A stretch of 21,536 nucleotides of DNA from Planctomycetota bacterium. Its GTDB lineage: Bacteria > Planctomycetota > Phycisphaerae > Sedimentisphaerales > SM23-30. A program made the translations under genes and the position numbers. The notes beneath the pieces are model-generated. The model did not search any database. It was not told where the DNA came from and saw only the letters and a list, made by a program, of their open reading frames with translations. Positions 8,066-13,928 of this stretch are shown piece by piece. The stretch lies in NCBI GenBank assembly GCA_022705365.1, contig JAKJEP010000013.1:275-21810 (forward strand). The letters are read 5' to 3'. The first letter of the stretch is position 1. Each line of letters begins with the position of its first letter.

Positions 8066-9328
8066 ACGCCCGGTGCCGGGGCTAAAAATCCGATACGATT
8101 TAATGTCGTTGCGAGTGCTGGTGAGGTGCCGTTGCCGGGGGTGAAAGGTGGCTCCGCGTCTGTTGCCGGGAAGTCAGACGAAAGCTCTGCCCCAGGTATG
8201 CCAGCGCCCGCAACAACTGTGAACCGCCTCCTCTTTCAAGAAATGTCGGCTACCGGACGCCTGAGCCTCTATCCGCGTCCTGATGGCTGGGTGAAGGCGG
8301 GTTTAAGTGGACTGGAACTGGCCAATTTTAAGGGTGTGGCCAAGCAGAAAGGGATGACCTTGCGGGACGGTATCTTCGACGCCAGCGTTGACATGCGGTT
8401 CCATAAGGATCAGCCCCTGTCGACCCGGACCAAGCTGGTTTTTACCGACCTATCGTTAACCGAGCCCCCCGATGGTTTTCTGGCGAAACTTCTCACTTTG
8501 CCAGTGTCCCTCGACACGGTGCTGTTCATCCTCTGTGACGCGGACGGTGCGATCCGACTGCCGCTGTCATTCAAGATCGATGAGGATGGGATTTCCCGTG
8601 GGCAAATTGCACAAGCAGCCGTAGGAGCAGCGGCCACCCTCATCACCAACGCCGTGGCCGGTTCGCCCTACCGTGTCGCCGGAACGATTAGCAATATTCT
8701 GGGCGGGGAAGAAAAGGCAACGAGCGGCGCGGAAATCCACGTCGTGCAGTATGCGCCTGCCGTCACGACACTTTCCGAGAAACAGGTCGGAGAACTCGCG
8801 AGTATAAGGGAGCGTCTGCGACGCGAACGAGACCTGTCCGTCACGGTTCGACATCAACTGGGTGGAGGTGATATCGAAAAAGCCAACAGCCTTGTCAATT
8901 TGTCGCCCACGGAAACGCGAGAATTATTGGCAAAGCTCAGGCAGGAGAGAGCGGAACTTCAGCGGATGAGAGATGAATTGGCAGGTCAGACTCGCGCTGC
9001 CTGCGCAGCTGGCTCTCGTGAAAATGTAATGACCACGACAAAACGTCTACAAGAGACCGAAACTCAGCTCGGGTTGATCGAGCGGGCCTTGGACGATCTT
9101 CTTGAGACGATGCGACCCGGGTCAGAGTATGCCGCAAGAAGTCGCACCCAGAATGCATGTATTGCCATTGGCAAAGCACGCATCGAAACTCTGGCTGCGC
9201 TTCTCGAAATCGAAGAGATCCCAATTGAATCCGGACGCATTACATTTGTGCCACCTCGTTTCACAGAGGCAAGCGATTCTGTTAAGGGCAGTATCACCCT
9301 AACGCTCTCGAAGAGCAAGGCGCGTTAG
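4958..9328 (+). CDS. AsmA/DUF748-like protein, C-terminal part (frameshifted)
   Basis: Continuation of the gene that starts at 3760, in the next frame. Meaningful sequence begins at about 5198 (PADLVLDLNEVAIQN). The stretch 4958-5197 in this frame is arginine- and serine-rich and is only the shadow of the first frame, so the ATG at 4958 is not a real start. The product carries repeats three to six of the DUF748-like motif pair. It then has a block resembling the end of DUF748 proteins (LPVSLDTVLFILCDADGAIR, at about 8500-8560). A predicted coiled-coil rich in Arg, Glu and Leu follows (about 8770-9120), and the protein ends FTEASDSVKGSITLTLSKSK. The gene ends 9328; the next 950 bases are geneless. 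The 5' lipoprotein gene is its likely operon partner. Function inferred: envelope biogenesis or lipid transport. Confidence 0.78.
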   Translation: MRFMPGGGPLVYFRWVVSNSSAARNKDRRSKKTRRKWPIPGTEKARMCRGPQVNRQSRGPWMALRCTTCDSYSMMSPYLPPADLVLDLNEVAIQNTPSRLHELTVTAHLGAPGIVESLQTSGMMVLSSSESSATIKISGTGIRPDTLQPHLRRLGLESLYKGGAFSCDVNAMFAQQDGRPFNASASITNISLQDTEELFGLKTIGVQGVRIDPNSGTTYINQVEVSGQRLALGRDETGCLTALGFRLIGSPSQPEGQQAGMSAQPIQPEAGGMDADRSATGAASADRTTARIEIGRLSWHDNELTFVDRMVTPANTIAVPDLGFELTNLVLGAEDGSALPASVKGWLSSPGTIERAELSGSMALEQAGLFFDLGLNGEGIALTMLAPYLQALGVRSAMTSGSVDARMNGHVTWADRAIRCSATIRDVAIKDGDVELAGLNQIDVEQLDLTDTDFRIERITLQQPRLALSRDESGTFSCVGLCIVPGREAKSETSPKPAPTVRMGHLEVKDARIQWSDRAVVPAVSQTLTADFTLSDFSFGLEAPPATVVVTIVAPGIVQQATISGQIQVTPSRQATDLKFDVAGVNTEPLLSYMPKGLKPALEEGRLLGRIIADLSRHPDGGYHTRVNLADVDYRGNSGQEPLLRFDSAELTVDRFDPNAYLVSIQELSLKGIEATVERKKSGTMSLLGFDLGTSQPAVTSNLSPSDRLPESVGFVTDEQPMTGSTPSDEKPAHTSSVGQRMQRLPLILLERLSVQARRLTIRDGAREMATPIVVSDLQIENSEGIRILGDEAAANPPVKIDIHGQIQPLTEALRLKLQMSPFAAQPQILAEWDLTQIHGPGLTSVVPELQSAVDANSLRNGRLAGTAQVTLHLDQRNIAEFDFSRPFGLDIMLKATTFSNTETGTVLAGFEEFRAAIPRLDPQSGSVHVKEIGLVKPQGAISREIDGLHLLGMTLKTAVADANVDGNGVAASPPTDPNDALALRVHESQEQDKQVDLRIDQFLINGIDFSFVDNTVDPPMYMPLNGLDVEVRGFATPGAGAKNPIRFNVVASAGEVPLPGVKGGSASVAGKSDESSAPGMPAPATTVNRLLFQEMSATGRLSLYPRPDGWVKAGLSGLELANFKGVAKQKGMTLRDGIFDASVDMRFHKDQPLSTRTKLVFTDLSLTEPPDGFLAKLLTLPVSLDTVLFILCDADGAIRLPLSFKIDEDGISRGQIAQAAVGAAATLITNAVAGSPYRVAGTISNILGGEEKATSGAEIHVVQYAPAVTTLSEKQVGELASIRERLRRERDLSVTVRHQLGGGDIEKANSLVNLSPTETRELLAKLRQERAELQRMRDELAGQTRAACAAGSRENVMTTTKRLQETETQLGLIERALDDLLETMRPGSEYAARSRTQNACIAIGKARIETLAALLEIEEIPIESGRITFVPPRFTEASDSVKGSITLTLSKSKAR
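5194..5199 (+). other. Frameshift site: C6 homopolymer joining two frames of one gene
   Basis: The run TCTCCCCCCAGCTGAT reads S-P-P-S-stop in the upstream frame. With one C fewer it reads S-P-P-A-D-L-V-L-D-L, which matches the other copies of the internal repeat (for example VAPVFETRLDLNV). Deleting one base also makes 3760-9328 an exact number of codons (1856 including stop). A sequencing or assembly indel, a recent mutation, phase variation or ribosomal slippage are all possible. Confidence 0.85.
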
Positions 9329-9787
9329 GGAGCGACAGGAGACATGATGTAATGGTGATCCCGAGATCTCATTGTATGTGGCTTTCAGAACAAACTCATC
9401 CTGGATTCTTCCCGCCCAGGGCGTGGGGTGTAAAAATTATATTACTTGAAAAATCATACAGTATAGTTAGAATCTCCGACATGAACCATAAGGTCCGTAT
9501 CGTGATTATCTGGGATAAACATAAAGTCATAAAATTCTCATCTGCAATCGCACCCATTGGAAGGTTACGTGGATAATAGTCGAAAAACAGGAGTCATACT
9601 ATTTATGTATCCCATATTCTAAAAACTAAACTAATATTTTATTCCTACTCATTTTGACAATATCTTAAAATAGTCTATATGAATACACAATCATAATAAG
9701 CTTCTTAAACCATGATGTTTGATGACCATTGTAAAGGAATTAAACATAGTTTTAAGCCTAAAAACAATAATCTTATTATTTCCCCAT

Positions 9788-9877
9788 TAGAAATTCTGGG
9801 GGCCCCCGTATGCATATTTTAAAAGTAGGGGTGGTAAAAACCCATACCCCGAGGGGTGGTATCTACCAGAATTTCTA
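9788..9877. repeat. 90-bp unit bounded by a perfect 12-bp inverted repeat
   Basis: TAGAAATTCTGG (9788-9799) is matched exactly by CCAGAATTTCTA (9866-9877). Inside are a GGGGGCCCCC palindrome (9798-9807), CCCC-GA-GGGG (9847-9856), TGGTA-TC-TACCA and two copies of GGGGTGGTA. The interior is strikingly G/C-rich in an otherwise AT-rich region. It could be a MITE-like element, a strongly folded RNA or a regulatory cruciform. No flanking duplication is evident. Confidence 0.55.
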
Positions 9878-10148
9878 TTTTTTCCCCTCCCCCAATTTCT
9901 CAAATCCTCAAGCAAACAGTTTCCCCTCAAAAATCCCCCATTCAAAAAACTCCTATCGATATTAGTCGATAAATATTATTTTTTATTATTTCTGGACAAA
10001 TCTACTGTCAATTTATTAACAGTTCATTTCACTACCCTTATTTTTGAATAAAATAGGCACTTTACTCAATATTTTCGGGTTTTGTTTCGTAGTAACCTGA
10101 ATATTCTCCCTATTTTGACAACCAAATCTGGCTTTATTTCCCAATTTT

Positions 10149-10187
10149 GACAGGATCAATAGCAATTCTATTGACTCTAAATCTGTC
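10149..10187. promoter_or_regulatory. Nested inverted repeat upstream of the RuvB-like gene
   Basis: TCAATAG-caatt-CTATTGA (10156-10174) is a perfect 7-bp stem with a 5-base loop. It is enclosed by a second pair, GACAG (10149-10153) and CTGTC (10183-10187). It lies about 100 bases before the RuvB-like start codon and could be an operator or an RNA hairpin. There is no T tract after it, so it is not a good terminator. Confidence 0.4.
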
Positions 10188-10258
10188 CCGCGTTATAGAA
10201 TTCTGGCTTATTGGCAATATAGGCAATTTGTAATTTAACCAGATAAAAAGTTTTTGAT

Positions 10259-10276
10259 TGGTATAATAAAAAGGAA
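10259..10276 (+). promoter_or_regulatory. Extended -10 promoter and ribosome binding site of the RuvB-like gene
   Basis: TGGTATAAT (10259-10267) is a perfect extended -10 element (TGnTATAAT), which can work without a -35 box; none is seen at the right distance. It is followed by AAGGAA (10271-10276), 10 bases before the ATG at 10287. The leader would be very short. Confidence 0.5.
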
Positions 10277-10286
10277 ATAGCTGAAG

Positions 10287-10718
10287 ATGACAGAAATCAC
10301 TTATCAGGAAGTCAATGATGCTCAACCACAGATTATCGACCATATCATTGGGCAGGAAAATGTAGTAGCGAGGGTCAAGGTAGCTCTGGAATCCTGCTGG
10401 AATGACGGCGTCCGATTTCCACATTGCCTATTAACTGGGCCAGCCGGACTGGGTAAAACCCAAATTAGTCAAATCATTGCGGCGGAGATGGGAGTGGAAA
10501 TTCGGGAGCAACTGGCTCAAAATCTGGCTTGTCCTGCCGCCCTCCGTGGTTTTTTATTGGAAGGCCAAGAGAAAGATGTATTACTCATTGACGAAATTCA
10601 CGAACTGAGTCGAACGGTGCAAACCACGCTCTATAGAGCCTTAGAGAATGGTAAAATATTTCTGGAAGGGGCTAAAAATAAGTATTCTCATACCATCCAA
10701 TTGGCGAATTTCTCCCTA
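10287..10718 (+). pseudogene. RuvB-like AAA+ ATPase, 5' part only
   Basis: The first 144 residues of a Holliday-junction helicase RuvB-like ATPase. Visible are HIIGQENVVARVKVALE (residues 19-35), Walker A GPAGLGKT (51-58), Walker B VLLIDEIHEL (98-107) and TIQLANFSL, which corresponds to the RuvB segment just before its conserved 'IGATT' sensor-1 block. Homology ends abruptly at 10718. The open frame then runs on to 10787 through reverse-complement transposase sequence. Sensor 1, sensor 2, the arginine finger and the DNA-binding winged helix are all missing, so the gene cannot make a working motor. The N-terminus differs from chromosomal RuvB, and the original may have been a mobile-element or phage RuvB-like protein. 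Its promoter and ribosome binding site are still present. Confidence 0.75.
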
Positions 10719-10719
10719 T

Positions 10720-11427
10720 GTTGCCGCGTGCCGGCAGGGACCGCCGCTGGACCACCCGGTAATCCATATTGTCCTTGGCCCGGGTGACAAACCACACGCC
10801 CGCCTGCGTCCATTGAGAAAACAGGCTGTAATCCACATAGCCCCGATCCACCGCAACAATGGTTCCCGGGGCAAAATGGAGCAAGCGGGCCGCTTTGACC
10901 TCATGGGTTTTGCCGTCGGTCAGCAAGGCCCAGCAGGGCAGGCAGCCCTGATGATCCAACAGCAGATGCAGCTTGACCGCGCCTTTGGTGCGGCGAAAAC
11001 GGGCCCAGTCGAACAGGCTCAGGCACAGATCTATGGTGCTGGCGTCCAGCGACCGCAGGGGGTTCTTGAAACGAAATCGACGCTTGTGCAAGGCGGCCAC
11101 GCGGGTCGCTTCCCCCAAGACCTGGTGAAACACCGCCTCAAAAAGCTGCCAGGGCCGATGGGCATTGGCATACGACAGCGTCGAACGAGCCGGCGCCGAT
11201 TTCATCCCCAGATGCACCAGCTTGCCCATGGCGGTCGCCAGCCCGCCGCTGATTTCCCGCAAACTATGGGCCGCCGCCAATTGACAGAAAAGCATCGCCA
11301 CCAGTTGGTCCCAGCAGGAGAATCCTTTCGCCGCCCGTTCAGCCCCCAGCCGGTGTACCGTCCGGGCAAAATAATTCCGATCAATCAAAGAAATCACTTG
11401 TGCAAACACGCTGGCAACCTTTATCAT
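10720..11427 (-). pseudogene. IS4-family transposase, truncated
   Basis: About 236 residues of an IS4-family transposase of the type with an N-terminal DUF4372 domain (full length near 380-400). Seen are FAQVISLIDRNYFARTV, GFSCWDQLVAMLFCQLA and SLREISGG in the N-terminal domain. The first catalytic Asp is in SLDASTIDLCLSLFDWARF and the second in IVAVDRGYVDYSL. The frame crosses the junction near 10720 and ends in unrelated residues read from the opposite strand of the RuvB-like gene. The third catalytic residue (Glu of the YREK-type region) is missing, so the protein is inactive. Start: ATG at 11425-11427 with GGAGA seven bases upstream. A longer TTG start at 11463 keeps frame here but not in copy 2, so it is unlikely. 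Confidence 0.88.
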
Positions 11428-11432
11428 GGCTC

Positions 11433-11493
11433 TATCTCCGGTAAGGGTTTGTTTTTTGGGCAAAAAATGAAAATATACCCGATTCCGGAGATA
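11433..11493 (-). promoter_or_regulatory. Inverted repeat masking the transposase ribosome binding site (copy 1)
   Basis: TATCTCCGG and CCGGAGATA form a perfect 9-bp inverted repeat, 43 bases apart. The proximal arm contains the GGAGA ribosome binding site of the transposase. Transcripts entering from outside the element could fold and hide the site, a known way in which IS10 and IS50 limit transposase made from read-through RNA. The same arrangement is in copy 2. Confidence 0.5.
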
Positions 11494-11552
11494 TTTTTTA
11501 CTCCTTTTTTATGAACTTATTTTGGACAAGAGTGATTTAATTTGATTTTTTG

Positions 11553-11574
11553 TCACGCAGAATTCACGCAGATT
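11553..11574. repeat. Two tandem copies of an 11-bp unit (TCACGCAGAWT)
   Basis: TCACGCAGAAT (11553-11563) is followed directly by TCACGCAGATT (11564-11574), one mismatch. Similar short 'ACGCAGATT' tandem units are, as I recall, scattered through several bacterial genomes. It lies between the IS4 end and the stop codon of the HTH gene. Confidence 0.45.
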
Positions 11575-11592
11575 AGAACTATAAAATGTAAT

Positions 11593-11868
11593 TTAATCCA
11601 ATTTTTTTGGCCGTCCTCGGCCTCTTTTTTGATCTCCGTTTGCAGCAACGATATCCAATTCTGCTTTGTCAAAAGCCAGATGACCGGAGATTTTTTTCGG
11701 GTGCAATGCCCCCTTTCTGATCAGCCTGTGAATAGACAAATCGGGTCTGGCTAAACCCAGTCGATCGAGACCGAGATAAGCAATCGCTTCATGCATCCAG
11801 TAGATGGGTGCTCGCTCGAGTTTTGATTGTATTTCTTGGTTTTCCATAAGAAATATTTTTTCAGTCAC
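11593..11868 (-). CDS. Small HTH protein with a C-terminal AT-hook
   Basis: A 91-residue basic protein. The middle, WMHEAIAYLGLDR then SIHRLIRKGALHPKK and GHLAFDKAELDIV, has the layout of a MerR/excisionase-type helix-turn-helix (HTH_17): a first helix with an 'A-YLG' turn, a recognition helix ending in 'LIRKGAL', and a beta wing leading to 'F-K-EL'. The C-terminus KRGRGRPKK is an AT-hook-like minor-groove binding motif. Such proteins are common regulators or excision factors of mobile elements. The start is uncertain: GTG at 11868 has AAGG eight bases upstream, and ATG at 11847 has no binding site. It is the last gene of a minus-strand series after the nrdJ fragment and the small membrane protein. 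Target DNA unknown. Confidence 0.65.
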   Translation of the reverse strand: MTEKIFLMENQEIQSKLERAPIYWMHEAIAYLGLDRLGLARPDLSIHRLIRKGALHPKKISGHLAFDKAELDIVAANGDQKRGRGRPKKLD

Positions 11869-11894
11869 ACTACGCTAGCCTTGACTTTAGAAAT

Positions 11895-12020
11895 TCAGGC
11901 TTGGAGGTGTTTCCCGTCGTCATCTGCGTCGAATGAATTCGCATATTCCTCTCCAGATTGTTTATTCAAATCTTCTACCGTAACTCTGAAATCTCTACCG
12001 CCTAGCCGCCCGCGATTAGA
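11895..12020 (-). pseudogene. Short coding-like remnant, no start codon
   Basis: A 41-codon open stretch with a plausible protein tail (GRDFRVTVEDLNKQSGEEYA, then an acidic FDADDDGKH end) and a TGA at 11895-11897. Upstream it is closed by TAA at 12021-12023 without an ATG or GTG; one internal TTG has no good binding site. It overlaps the stop of the small membrane gene. It is either the 3' remnant of a lost gene or a gene with an unusual start. No family recognised. Confidence 0.25.
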
Positions 12021-12217
12021 TTACTGATACGTTCAAATACACATATCAAAATGGCACAAATTAGCAGCCAGGGGATGATGGCAAAGAGCATTCTTTTAAA
12101 TGATTTCGTCTCGTCCATATCTACTATTTCTACAAGTATTACGCCGAAAGCTGTTATCCAGAGACTCACTTGAAGTATTTCAAGTATGTTTACCAGTAGT
12201 TTAGTGTCGGTGGTCAT
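12002..12217 (-). CDS. Small membrane protein with two transmembrane helices
   Basis: A 71-residue protein. Helix one is at about residues 13-32 (LEILQVSLWITAFGVILVEI), helix two at about 44-61 (MLFAIIPWLLICAILICVF). A short charged loop (DMDETKSFKR) connects them. I chose the ATG at 12217 because AAAGG stands about eight bases upstream; the longer frame from 12271 would overlap the end of the nrdJ fragment and has no binding site. It begins 30 bases after the nrdJ stop and may be co-transcribed with it. No family recognised. Small two-helix proteins of this kind are often found in mobile regions (holin-like or immunity-like), but nothing here shows that function. Confidence 0.55.
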   Translation of the reverse strand: MTTDTKLLVNILEILQVSLWITAFGVILVEIVDMDETKSFKRMLFAIIPWLLICAILICVFERISNLIAGG

Positions 12218-12246
12218 GATATTACCCTTTCCGTAATATGATGTTT

Positions 12247-13175
12247 TTAGCCGCATTTGTTGTATCCGCAATGATCACAAACATTACATCCTGCTTCCCG
12301 ACGAAGAGGATATTTGCATTCAGGACAGGGGTTGGCTGTAGATGTCTCCGCGGGTTCGTAACTATGCCCGATTGCCTCTTCCAGGGCACGGGATATCGCA
12401 TGGGGGCAGGAAAGTACATCGATATCTTTTTGAATCTTTCGCTGGGTAATGGTCGAAAGACACCGTATGCCTTTAAGTTGCTCAATAAGAATTCGGGGAT
12501 CGATTCCACTCCGCAATCCTGCCGACAGGATTCGTGCCGTGGCTTCGCTCTGAGAGGGACAGCCGCCGCCCTTCCCTAGATTCGTAAATACTTCCGCCAA
12601 CCCTTGTTCATCTTTACCCACATAAACGTACAATGTACCACAGCCCATGTGAAATTTTGTGGTATGGCCATTTGTTGTTCGTGGCCTGGGCCGGGGTAAG
12701 ATGGTTGTGTTATTTGTTCCAGGAATCGGATGTGCTGACGTAAGAACTTGGTTTTGCCGACAGCCGTCCCGATAGACGGTAATCCCCTTGCAGCCCAACG
12801 CAAAGGCGGATCGGTAGACTTGGTCAACCTCTTCCAAAGTGGCATTTGCCGGCATGTTTACGGTTTTGGAGACCGCGTTGTCGATGTGTGCCTGGCAGGC
12901 AGCCTGAATCTTGACGTGCCAGGCTGGTGCGATTTCGTGCGCAGTAACCAGCACTTCCGCCAGTGGCCGGGGAAATCCAGCGATTTCTGCCGGAGCAATA
13001 CCCTCGATTAACTGCTGGCGGATTTTCGGAGTCAGCCAGCCGTCTCTTGTGCCTAATTTCTCCAGCAGGGGATGCAGGTAGATAAATTCCTGGCCGTCCA
13101 GGGCCCGGCGTTTTGGGGCCAGACTGTAGATTGGTTCGATGCCGCTGCTGCAGCCGGCGATCAGACTCAGGGTGC
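12247..13175 (-). pseudogene. nrdJ: Adenosylcobalamin-dependent ribonucleotide reductase, C-terminal fragment
   Basis: About 310 C-terminal residues of class II ribonucleotide reductase, which makes deoxyribonucleotides with a B12 radical. Homology runs from GTLSLIAGCSSGIEPIYSLA (near 13170) through KTVNMPANATLEEVDQVY, ALGCKGITVYRDG, and a C-terminal domain with CPECKYPLRREAGCNVC, the cysteine pairs of the redox/zinc-ribbon tail. Upstream of about 13180 the same frame stays open but no longer resembles NrdJ, because it is antisense to an unrelated plus-strand gene. The ATP-cone, the cobalamin/active-site barrel and most of the catalytic cysteines are missing. The piece cannot be functional as it stands. 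A GTG at 12954 gives a 235-residue frame but is only an internal valine. The break suggests rearrangement in the IS-rich region. Confidence 0.85.
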
Positions 13176-13186
13176 CGGTAACAGAG

Positions 13187-13513
13187 GCCTTGAATGGCTT
13201 GGTATTGGACCTGGGAGTCTGGCAGGCATTTATACCGAAAGAAGGTTTCGATCTAAACCGCTACCAGAGCCACATCCAGGCTCATTTGGGGGATGATCCT
13301 GTCAGCCTGGAGGAAATACCACCCCTGAGTGAGAATCGCCGTTACGACCGTATTGGACGGTTTATCGCGGTGCTGTTTCTGGATCAGGCAAGAATCGTGG
13401 ACATCTGGCAGGAGGGGCAGACTATATGGGTGATAAAATATGTTAACCGAGAAAGACAGGATATTTTTGGAGAAACTGAAAACGCTGATGGATGCGAAGG
13501 ATCTGTGGGTTGA
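13187..13513 (+). pseudogene. Unknown gene, 5'-truncated, head to head with nrdJ fragment
   Basis: Open from before 13187 to TGA at 13511-13513. The ATG at 13139 lies inside the nrdJ antisense and is not a natural start, so the 5' end seems lost at the junction near 13180. The visible protein has LGVWQAFIPKEGFDLNRYQ, HLGDDPVSLEEIPPLSENRR and RFIAVLFLDQARIVDIWQEG. This looks coding but I do not recognise it. Its last 25 codons overlap the next gene by 74 bases in another frame, and its tail there (ETENADGCEGSVG) looks non-coding. A frameshift near 13430 is possible. Confidence 0.4.
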
Positions 13514-13793
13514 ACTGCGACCAGGACGCCTTAGCTACATGATTCTGCGGGGAACCTATGGCGAAAAAATCCATAAAACCTTTGGGATGACTCGTCAGGG
13601 TGTCCGGTGGCGGTTCTGGCATCTGTTTAACCGGGAGTATGTGGCCGCCTTCGAAACCATCATTTTCATGGAGAAGAATTTTGGTCCCCAGTTGCGGGAA
13701 CATGCGATACGGATCAGCCAGGAAAGATTCGCGTTGCGGCAGGAGGTAAATAGTGTAACCTTTCAGCCTGCCAACGTAATAGTTCGAAAATAG
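13440..13793 (+). CDS. Small protein with a possible HTH
   Basis: A 117-residue basic protein starting MLTEKDRIFLEKLKTLMD. Residues about 40-65 (GEKIHKTFGMTRQGVRWRFW) resemble the sigma-factor region-4 type helix-turn-helix 'xxIAxxxGxTRQxVxxR'. The remainder is helical and basic (NREYVAAFETIIFMEKNFG). No named family recognised. The ribosome binding site is weak (GGGTGA about seven bases upstream). It overlaps the truncated upstream frame by 74 bases, and it converges with the VWA gene across a 135-base gap containing repeats. It may be a leftover from a phage or integrative element. Confidence 0.5.
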   Translation: MLTEKDRIFLEKLKTLMDAKDLWVELRPGRLSYMILRGTYGEKIHKTFGMTRQGVRWRFWHLFNREYVAAFETIIFMEKNFGPQLREHAIRISQERFALRQEVNSVTFQPANVIVRK

Positions 13794-13810
13794 GGGCTAC
13801 AGTATTGAGT

Positions 13811-13889
13811 TGTATCACGGTGTGGATTAAATGTACCACGGCAGGGTAAATGGAAAACCGTTGTTAGCTGGTTGTAACAATCTTTACAA
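13811..13889. repeat. Two 21-bp direct repeats followed by overlapping dyads
   Basis: TGTATCACGG and TGTACCACGG begin two adjacent 21-bp units (13811-13831 and 13832-13852), which continue less perfectly with G-rich then TAAA sequence. After these come two overlapping inverted repeats: TTGTTA-8-TAACAA (13861-13880) and TTGTAA-6-TTACAA (13872-13889). The units are two helical turns apart, as for cooperative protein binding. The site lies between convergent genes, so a role as operator is not obvious; iteron, attachment site or weak bidirectional terminator are alternatives. Confidence 0.45.
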
Positions 13890-13928
13890 TCAGAGAAAAC
13901 TTGTGAAATAGTAATATCCCCATAATGC

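Larger units (their letters stand above)
9329..10286. other. AT-rich geneless region
   Basis: About 950 bases without a convincing gene. Composition drops sharply from the GC-rich gene before it, with long A/T runs at about 9600-9780 and 9950-10060. A 74-codon open frame at 9352-9576 has no ribosome binding site or recognisable protein pattern and is probably chance. A 12-bp inverted repeat at 9788-9877, a nested hairpin at 10149-10187 and a promoter at 10259 are listed separately. A GC-rich patch CCCGCCCAGGGCG near 9414 could be part of a weak terminator for the AsmA-like gene, but no clear stem followed by a T run is visible. Confidence 0.6.
10720..11535 (-). mobile_element. IS4-family element, copy 1, truncated at its transposase 3' end
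   Basis: The end from 11535 leftward (TCACTCTTGTCC reading inward) and the leader are almost identical to the sequence starting at 21378, which shows they are copies of one element in opposite orientation. At 10719-10720 the element stops inside the transposase gene, joined directly to the RuvB-like fragment, so its other end is gone. Compared with copy 2 it has one base fewer in the leader (CCCAAAAAAC against CCCAAAGAAAC). It cannot move on its own. Confidence 0.85.

Noticed and set aside
9352..9576. 74-codon open frame after the AsmA-like gene
   Set aside because: No ribosome binding site, no conserved pattern, in AT-rich DNA with many stops around it.
9780..9880. CRISPR array or riboswitch at the G/C-rich island
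   Set aside because: Only two short repeated words without regular spacers; no riboswitch consensus (B12, TPP, SAM) recognisable.
10648..11514. 288-codon plus-strand open frame
   Set aside because: Antisense of the IS4 transposase, rich in Gln, Arg and Pro, as expected of a shadow frame.
12748..13296. Plus-strand open frames over the nrdJ region
   Set aside because: Shadows of the nrdJ fragment, which has unmistakable class II ribonucleotide reductase motifs on the minus strand.
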